Assembly: GCA_045601045.1 (NCBI GenBank)
Contig: JAZRZA010000007.1
Coordinates: 11,243 to 75,242 of the forward strand
Direction of reading: 5' to 3'
DNA length: 64,000 bases
From: UBA1181 sp045601045
GTDB taxonomy: Bacteria > Bacteroidota > Bacteroidia > Bacteroidales > Paludibacteraceae
In this document: positions 59,367-64,000 of the stretch, piece after piece
Layout of the letters: each line of letters starts with the position of its first letter
How positions within the stretch are numbered: position 1 is the first letter of the stretch
Notes under the pieces: model-generated
What the model saw: only the letters and a program-made list of their open reading frames with translations
Databases searched by the model: none
What the model was told of the DNA's origin: nothing
Made by a program: the position numbers and the translations under genes

Positions 59367-60627
59367 ATTTCTCTGTTTTTTCTATTACACTTTCCACCTT
59401 ACCATCCGATAGGTAAGTCACTAGTTTTTCTCCCCTGTGAAGATCGGAGACTTGACTCACTACCTTCCCATTACACATCGTCAAAGAGTAACCCTTCTTC
59501 AAAATTGTTTCCGGAGATATCAAAGTTAATGATTTCTCCATCAATTCCAAACGATGAGCCTCATTCCTTAGGCAACCTCGTAAAGCAGTGGCAAGATGAT
59601 CTTCCAAGATCTCTGTCGCCTGCAAAGCAGACTGGAGTGTCAGCCTAAAACTACTAGACAATGCGTGGGAGAGATACTCCAACGAGCGGGTCTCCTCCTG
59701 TATGACACGGTTTATCACCTGCGTCAAGGCGTGTTTCATCTCCACCCATTCAGCCTCCAGATTCATCATCTCCTCCACCAAAAAAGCGGCCGCAGCGGTA
59801 GGTGTCTTGCAACGGACAGCCGCCACCATATCGACCACCGACTCATCTCGGTCGTGACCGATACCCGTGATCACCGGTAGCGGGAAATTCGCCACATTGC
59901 TAGCCAAGGCGTAATCGTCGAAGGCCACCATATCTGTCGTCGCGCCTCCGCCACGAATAATCACCACCACATCATAATCCTCCATCTTCTGATAGATAGC
60001 ATCCATGGCGGCGATCACACTTGATGACGTGCGATCACCCTGCATCACGGCAGAAAAGAGCGTAGGCACAAAGCCGAAACGGTTTCCGTCCGCCATCAAC
60101 TGGTCACAAAAATCACCATAACCAGCAGCGGTTCCGGAGGATATCACCGCAATACGTCTTGCCGGAAGAGGGAACTCCACCTCCCTATTCATATCCCAGA
60201 CACCATCCTCCTTCAATTGAGCAATCGTCTCCTGCCGCTTCCGTGCCATATCACCCAATGTGAAAGAGGGATCGATATCGCGAATCGTCAATTGCATGCC
60301 ATATTGTTCGTGGAAGGTAAGAGAGACCGCCACCAAGACCTTCATGCCCGAAGAGAGCATCTCTCCAGTCGCGGAGTAGAAGTAGGATTTCATCAATTTA
60401 TAGGTACTCTGCCAAATGACAGCGCTCACCTTCGCTTCAATGAGACGACCGGAGGTACCCTTATCAACCAAATTCAGATAGCAATGACCATTCGCGTTCT
60501 CCCGCAGCTCACTGATTTCGGCGCGCACCCAATAGACCGCATCGAAAGTATCAGCCAAGACCTCCTTGACTTGAACAAGGAAATCCTTCAGCGAAAGGGA
60601 GTTAGGGGATAGGTTATCTACATCCAT
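59344..60627 (-). CDS. xseA: Exodeoxyribonuclease VII large subunit
   Basis: Catalytic subunit of the single-strand DNA nuclease ExoVII. The 427-residue protein has an N-terminal OB domain (VKEVLADTFDAVYWVRAEISELRENANGHCYLNLVDK) and the catalytic domain (IAVISSGTAAGYGDFCDQL, YDVVVIIRGGGATTDMVAFDDYALASNVANFPLPVITGIGHDRDESVVDMVA, TPTAAAAFLV), followed by a coiled C-terminus. It overlaps xseB. Confidence 0.96.
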   Translation of the reverse strand: MDVDNLSPNSLSLKDFLVQVKEVLADTFDAVYWVRAEISELRENANGHCYLNLVDKGTSGRLIEAKVSAVIWQSTYKLMKSYFYSATGEMLSSGMKVLVAVSLTFHEQYGMQLTIRDIDPSFTLGDMARKRQETIAQLKEDGVWDMNREVEFPLPARRIAVISSGTAAGYGDFCDQLMADGNRFGFVPTLFSAVMQGDRTSSSVIAAMDAIYQKMEDYDVVVIIRGGGATTDMVAFDDYALASNVANFPLPVITGIGHDRDESVVDMVAAVRCKTPTAAAAFLVEEMMNLEAEWVEMKHALTQVINRVIQEETRSLEYLSHALSSSFRLTLQSALQATEILEDHLATALRGCLRNEAHRLELMEKSLTLISPETILKKGYSLTMCNGKVVSQVSDLHRGEKLVTYLSDGKVESVIEKTEKYEEGDEL

Positions 60628-60634
60628 AATTAAG

Positions 60635-60666
60635 AAAAAAGAAGCCCATCTATAAAGATGAGCTTC
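60635..60666 (-). terminator. Terminator of rpsT
   Basis: Ten-pair stem GAAGCTCATC/GATGGGCTTC (one G-U) with a TTTATA loop, then six T on the minus strand. Confidence 0.88.
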
Positions 60667-60696
60667 AATCTATAAGTTACAACTGAGTGACACAGA

Positions 60697-60948
60697 TTAC
60701 ATCTTGCTGATCATCTTAGCCAACTTAGATTTCAAGTTAGACGCCTTATTCTTGTGAATTACGTTAGTCTTAACCAACTTATCCAACATTGAAGATACCT
60801 CTGGAAGTCTCTTTACTGCCTCGTCCTTGTCCTTAGATGCTCTCAAGTCACGAACGGCGTTACGAGCTGTCTTTGCATAGTATCTATTTTGCAATCTCTT
60901 TGCCTCAGCTTGTCTGACTCTCTTGATTGATGATTTGTGATTTGCCAT
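60697..60948 (-). CDS. rpsT: 30S ribosomal protein S20
   Basis: An 83-residue basic helical protein, MANHKSSIKRVRQAEAKRLQNRYYAKTARNAVRDLRA ... HKNKASNLKSKLAKMISKM, typical of S20, which binds 16S rRNA. It begins 30 bases after the end of tRNA-Glu and is probably expressed from the same strong promoter. Confidence 0.97.
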   Translation of the reverse strand: MANHKSSIKRVRQAEAKRLQNRYYAKTARNAVRDLRASKDKDEAVKRLPEVSSMLDKLVKTNVIHKNKASNLKSKLAKMISKM

Positions 60949-60978
60949 TTTTTTAATATGTCTTTATTGTTTATTTAG

Positions 60979-61050
60979 TAGCCTCTAGGGGAGTCGAACC
61001 CCTCTTTAGAGAATGAAAATCTCTCGTCCTAACCGATAGACGAAGAGGCC
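60979..61050 (-). tRNA. tRNA-Glu (anticodon TTC)
   Basis: Cloverleaf of 72 bases. Acceptor GGCCTCT/AGAGGCT with G1-U72 wobble, D arm GTCTATCGGTTAGGAC, anticodon stem AGAGA/TCTCT with loop TTTTCAT (anticodon TTC), and T arm AGGGGTTCGACTCCCCT. Discriminator is A; no CCA is encoded. Confidence 0.96.
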
Positions 61051-61089
61051 AGCCTCCTTTGCTTTGATTCTTTCGTTTCAAATGCGGTG

Positions 61090-61120
61090 CAAAAGTAACG
61101 CGAAATTTTGGATATTACAA
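61090..61120 (-). promoter_or_regulatory. Consensus promoter of tRNA-Glu/rpsT
   Basis: TTG (61118-61120), exactly 20 bases, TACTTTTG (61090-61097), about 40 bases upstream of the tRNA. Confidence 0.75.
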
Positions 61121-61168
61121 CTTTTTCGGTCACTTTTTATCAAAAATCTGTCTATCAGTATATTACAC

Positions 61169-61774
61169 TCAACGAACGCTTTGCTCCCGCGACTTCTCTC
61201 CAAGGTATCCACCATGGTGCCTTTTTGCATATTCCTGGTTGGTAAACGCAATCGCCTTCATGGTACTGACCACCAAGATGTCACCTATCACCGTCATCGT
61301 TGTCGTGGAAGTCGTAGGGGTCAAGCCCAACGAACAAACCTCTTTCGGATTACCGGTGCAAAGCAACGCATCCGCATCCTTCGCCAACTGGCTCTCACCG
61401 TTTCCTGTGATAACAATGAACTTAACATCCGGTCTCAAACCGCGAGCCAAAGGAATCAACTCCAAAATCTCGCGTGTCTTTCCCGAGTTGGAAATCAGCA
61501 ACATTATATCATTCTCCTGCAACAAGCCGAGATCGCCATGCTGTGCCTCACTCGGATGGAGGAAAACAGCAGGTGTACCCGTCGAACTGAATGTCGTGGC
61601 AATGTTGAGCGCGATCTGTCCAGCTTTGCCCATTCCGCTCGTCACCAACTTTCCCTTTTTCTCATGCACCTGCTCCACGATCAGCCTTACAGCCTTCTCG
61701 TAGTCCTGCGTGATAGGGATATTCAAGACCGCATTGGCCTCCTGTTTGATGATATCTTCAATCTCTTGCTTCAT
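61169..61774 (-). CDS. SIS-domain sugar-phosphate isomerase-like protein
   Basis: About 201 residues, one SIS domain of the KpsF/GutQ (arabinose 5-phosphate isomerase) type: LVTSGMGKAGQIALNIATTFSSTGTPAVFLHPSEAQHGDLG, DIMLLISNSGKTREILELI, ILVVSTMKAIAFTNQEYAKRHHGGYLG. Typical KdsD adds two CBS domains, absent here, so it could be a short arabinose 5-phosphate isomerase or another ketose/aldose-phosphate isomerase. Start MKQEIEDIIKQEA at 61774, 13 bases after gyrB, in the same transcript. Confidence 0.86.
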   Translation of the reverse strand: MKQEIEDIIKQEANAVLNIPITQDYEKAVRLIVEQVHEKKGKLVTSGMGKAGQIALNIATTFSSTGTPAVFLHPSEAQHGDLGLLQENDIMLLISNSGKTREILELIPLARGLRPDVKFIVITGNGESQLAKDADALLCTGNPKEVCSLGLTPTTSTTTMTVIGDILVVSTMKAIAFTNQEYAKRHHGGYLGEKSREQSVR

Positions 61775-61787
61775 TTCAGCAATGCAA

Positions 61788-63731
61788 TTATGCGTCGATT
61801 GTAGCGTATGTAGCGTTCTCCTCGATAAATTCGCGACGAGGCGCAACGTCATCACCCATCAACATTGAGAAGGTGTAATCCGCTTGCGCTCCATTCTCGA
61901 TGACAACTTGGTGAAGGGTACGTCTATCCGGATCCATGGTTGTAGACCACAATTGCTCCGCGCTCATCTCTCCCAAACCTTTGTATCGTTGGATATTCAC
62001 GGAGTTCTCGTTACCGCTTGCGAACTCATCAATGAACGCTTGTCTTTGTTGCTCTGTCCAACAATATCTCTCCACATTACCCTTCTTGCAAAGGTACAAT
62101 GGAGGTGCGGCGATGTAAACATATCCCTTCTCGATCAACTCACGCATGTGACGGAAGAAGAAGGTCAAGATAAGGGTGTCGATGTGGCTACCATCGACAT
62201 CGGCATCGGTCATGATGATTACCTTGTGATAACGCAACTTCTCTGTATTCAACGCCTTGGCATCGTCAGCCGTACCAATGGTGACACCCAACGCGGTGTA
62301 GATATTCTTAATCTCCTCACTCTCCAAAACCTTATGAGGCATCGCCTTCTCCACATTCAAGATTTTACCTCTCAAAGGCAAAATAGCTTGCGTCATACGG
62401 TTACGTCCTTGCTTAGCGGTACCACCTGCGGAATCTCCCTCGACAAGGAACAACTCGCAATTCTCAGGATCTTTATCGGAGCAGTCCGCCAACTTACCAG
62501 GCAAACCCGCGCCACCCATTGGAGACTTTCTTTGCACGAGGTCGCGCGCCTTACGAGCCGCAATACGAGCGCGAGCAGCCAAGATTACCTTGTCCACAAT
62601 CGCACGGGCCTCCTTTGGGTGCTCCTCCAAATAGTTGGAAAGCGCTTCACCAACAGCTTGCTGAACAATACCAGACACCTCATCGTTACCCAACTTGGTC
62701 TTGGTTTGTCCCTCGAATTGAGGCTCCGCTACCTTTACGGAAATAACAGCGGTAAGACCCTCACGGAAGTCATCTCCATTGATATCCACTTTCGCCTTCT
62801 CCAACATCTTGGAATCCTCAGCGTATTTCTTCAACGTTCTGGTCAACGCCATACGGAAACCAGTCACGTGGGTACCACCCTCGATGGTGTTGATGTTGTT
62901 CACGTAGGAGTGAATGTTCTCGTTATAAGAGGTGTTGTAGGTCATAGCGACCTCAACTGGCGTACCATACTTGTCGGTATTGATGTGGATCACATCAGGG
63001 ATCAAGTGCTCGCGGGTACTATCCAAATACTCGACAAACTCGCCCAAACCTCTCTCCGAATGGAAAGTGTCGGTCCGGAACTTGCCCTCCTCAACCTCCT
63101 CGCGGTGGTCGGTCAATGTGATGCTGATTCCAGCGTTCAAATAGGCCAAATCACGCAAGCGGTTGGCAAGAATATCGTATTTGTAAACAGTCTCCGTGAA
63201 GATGGAACCATCCGGATGGAAGGTCACCTTGGTACCGGTCTTATCAGCGGTGCCCACCTCTTTCACAGCATACAAAGGCTTACCGCAAGCATACTCCTGA
63301 ATGTAACGTTTTCCGCCGCGGCAAACCTCTGCCACCAACTTTGTGGAAAGCGCATTCACACAAGAGACACCCACACCGTGCAAACCACCAGAAACCTTGT
63401 AGGTTCCCTTGTCGAATTTACCACCGGCGTGCAACACGGTCATAACAACCTCCAACGCTGATTTTTTCTCTTTCTCGTGGAAATCTACCGGGATACCACG
63501 TCCATCATCCTCCACGGAGATAGAGTTATCTTCCCAGATATCCACCAAAATATTTTTACAATACCCGGCCAACGCCTCATCAATGGAGTTATCAACGACC
63601 TCATACACCAAGTGGTGCAAACCACGTTCGCTGATATCGCCAATATACATGGCTGGACGCTTTCTAACCGCCTCCAAACCCTCCAAGACCTGGATGTTTT
63701 TCGCGGAATAAGAGGTATTTTCTTCGCTCAT
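61788..63731 (-). CDS. gyrB: DNA gyrase subunit B
   Basis: ATPase subunit of the topoisomerase that introduces negative supercoils. From the ATG at 63731 (MSEENTSYSAKNIQVLEGLEAVRKRPAMYIGD) the product is about 647 residues. It has the GHKL ATP site (EVVDNSIDEALAGY, DDGRGIPV, GGLHGVGVSCVNALS), the TOPRIM motifs (LFLVEGDSAGGTAKQGRNR, IIMTDADVDGSHIDTLILTFFFR) and the C-terminal RYKGLGEM...LWSTTMDPDRRTL. The earlier ATG at 63761 is less likely. Confidence 0.97.
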   Translation of the reverse strand: MSEENTSYSAKNIQVLEGLEAVRKRPAMYIGDISERGLHHLVYEVVDNSIDEALAGYCKNILVDIWEDNSISVEDDGRGIPVDFHEKEKKSALEVVMTVLHAGGKFDKGTYKVSGGLHGVGVSCVNALSTKLVAEVCRGGKRYIQEYACGKPLYAVKEVGTADKTGTKVTFHPDGSIFTETVYKYDILANRLRDLAYLNAGISITLTDHREEVEEGKFRTDTFHSERGLGEFVEYLDSTREHLIPDVIHINTDKYGTPVEVAMTYNTSYNENIHSYVNNINTIEGGTHVTGFRMALTRTLKKYAEDSKMLEKAKVDINGDDFREGLTAVISVKVAEPQFEGQTKTKLGNDEVSGIVQQAVGEALSNYLEEHPKEARAIVDKVILAARARIAARKARDLVQRKSPMGGAGLPGKLADCSDKDPENCELFLVEGDSAGGTAKQGRNRMTQAILPLRGKILNVEKAMPHKVLESEEIKNIYTALGVTIGTADDAKALNTEKLRYHKVIIMTDADVDGSHIDTLILTFFFRHMRELIEKGYVYIAAPPLYLCKKGNVERYCWTEQQRQAFIDEFASGNENSVNIQRYKGLGEMSAEQLWSTTMDPDRRTLHQVVIENGAQADYTFSMLMGDDVAPRREFIEENATYATIDA

Positions 63732-63798
63732 ATTATAATTGAATTTATTTCTTCTTAACAATATACCACCAACCGAAATTTCGCCGTGATATAGCGAA

Positions 63799-63830
63799 CA
63801 AATATAGCAAATTCCTTTGATAGTAACAAA
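63799..63830 (-). promoter_or_regulatory. Consensus promoter of gyrB
   Basis: TTTG (63827-63830), exactly 20 bases, TATATTTG (63799-63806), about 68 bases upstream of the ATG. Confidence 0.72.
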
Positions 63831-63944
63831 ATTTAAAGGCGAATTTAAGCGTCGTACATCACGGTTCTTTCATTTGAAACAAAAATTTTCTTCTTTTATT
63901 TTTGCATACCTTGGGTATTATGCGATTTTTCCAAGGAAAATCTA

Positions 63945-63952
63945 TACATTTG
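63945..63952 (+). promoter_or_regulatory. Promoter -7 box (TACATTTG) pointing out of the window
   Basis: Exact TAnnTTTG match near the right edge on the plus strand, diverging from gyrB. It probably serves a gene beyond 64000. A CCTTGG/CCAAGG inverted repeat lies just upstream. Nothing else is seen in 63832-64000. Confidence 0.45.
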
Positions 63953-64000
63953 CACACAGCAGTGCCGAAGCACCGCTCGTCAGTGTTTCTCCTTTGACAT

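Noticed and set aside
61775..61855. N-terminal extension of the SIS-domain protein to 61855
   Set aside because: It would overlap the end of gyrB; family similarity begins at MKQEIEDI (61774).
61884..63461. Plus-strand open frame of 525 codons opposite gyrB
   Set aside because: It is antisense to the conserved ATPase and TOPRIM coding sequence of gyrB, has no family resemblance, and arises from codon bias.

Overview
The window looks like a chromosomal segment of a Bacteroidota bacterium, probably order Bacteroidales. Three things support this. Promoters follow the Bacteroidetes form (TTTG/TTG, about 20 bp, TAnnTTTG). There are many type IX secretion (T9SS) parts and cargo: a PorE-like lipoprotein, PorP/SprF, GldE/GldD/GldG, and type A and type B sorting domains. 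The housekeeping genes are of Bacteroidales type, including a DAHP synthase-chorismate mutase fusion, PheA, SerB with ACT-type N-terminus and a DUF4139 protein. No taxon below order can be fixed from the sequence alone.

Layout: 0-5.3 kb holds a cut-off secreted protein gene, a candidate small RNA, map, and a Phe/Tyr operon (DAHP synthase/chorismate mutase, pheA) behind a classical leader-peptide attenuator, then cysS. 5.3-17.8 kb is a cell-surface region: a lipoprotein, a PorP/SprF-OmpA-type B adhesin trio, and a 2116-residue repeat protein with a type A T9SS domain. 18-34.2 kb is a beta-glucan/cellulose locus without SusC/SusD: a T9SS GH5, two GPH-type sugar symporters, a GH3 lipoprotein, a GH5 lipoprotein, a GH94 cellobiose phosphorylase, and a tandem GH5-GH5 protein whose second domain has lost its catalytic residues. 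Nearly every gene there ends in its own hairpin terminator. Secreted GH5 enzymes would cut glucan, symporters import cellodextrins, and GH94 phosphorolyses cellobiose in the cytoplasm.

Between the two symporters lies a 1.36-kb cassette bounded by nearly identical direct repeats of about 175 bp. It encodes an Abi_2 (AbiD/AbiF type) HEPN protein preceded by a consensus promoter and a short RNA ending in a hairpin terminator. This layout matches an RNA-regulated toxin or abortive-infection module and is the most interesting item in the window.

34.4-43.6 kb is mostly housekeeping: mutY, a tRNA methyltransferase, a DnaQ-like exonuclease, dnaN, ssb, a membrane polyferredoxin, fructose-bisphosphate aldolase, a Cys/His-rich lipoprotein and azlCD. 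43.9-47.1 kb is a xylanase-glucuronoyl esterase fusion (GH10-CE15) in which the GH10 domain appears inserted into a carbohydrate-binding module. 47.1-57.8 kb has a structured intergenic region, an amidohydrolase, a DUF4139 protein, thiL, a PorE-like protein, a small basic protein and gldE-gldD-gldG. 57.9-64 kb carries serB, xseB, xseA, rpsT, tRNA-Glu, a SIS-domain protein and gyrB on the minus strand.
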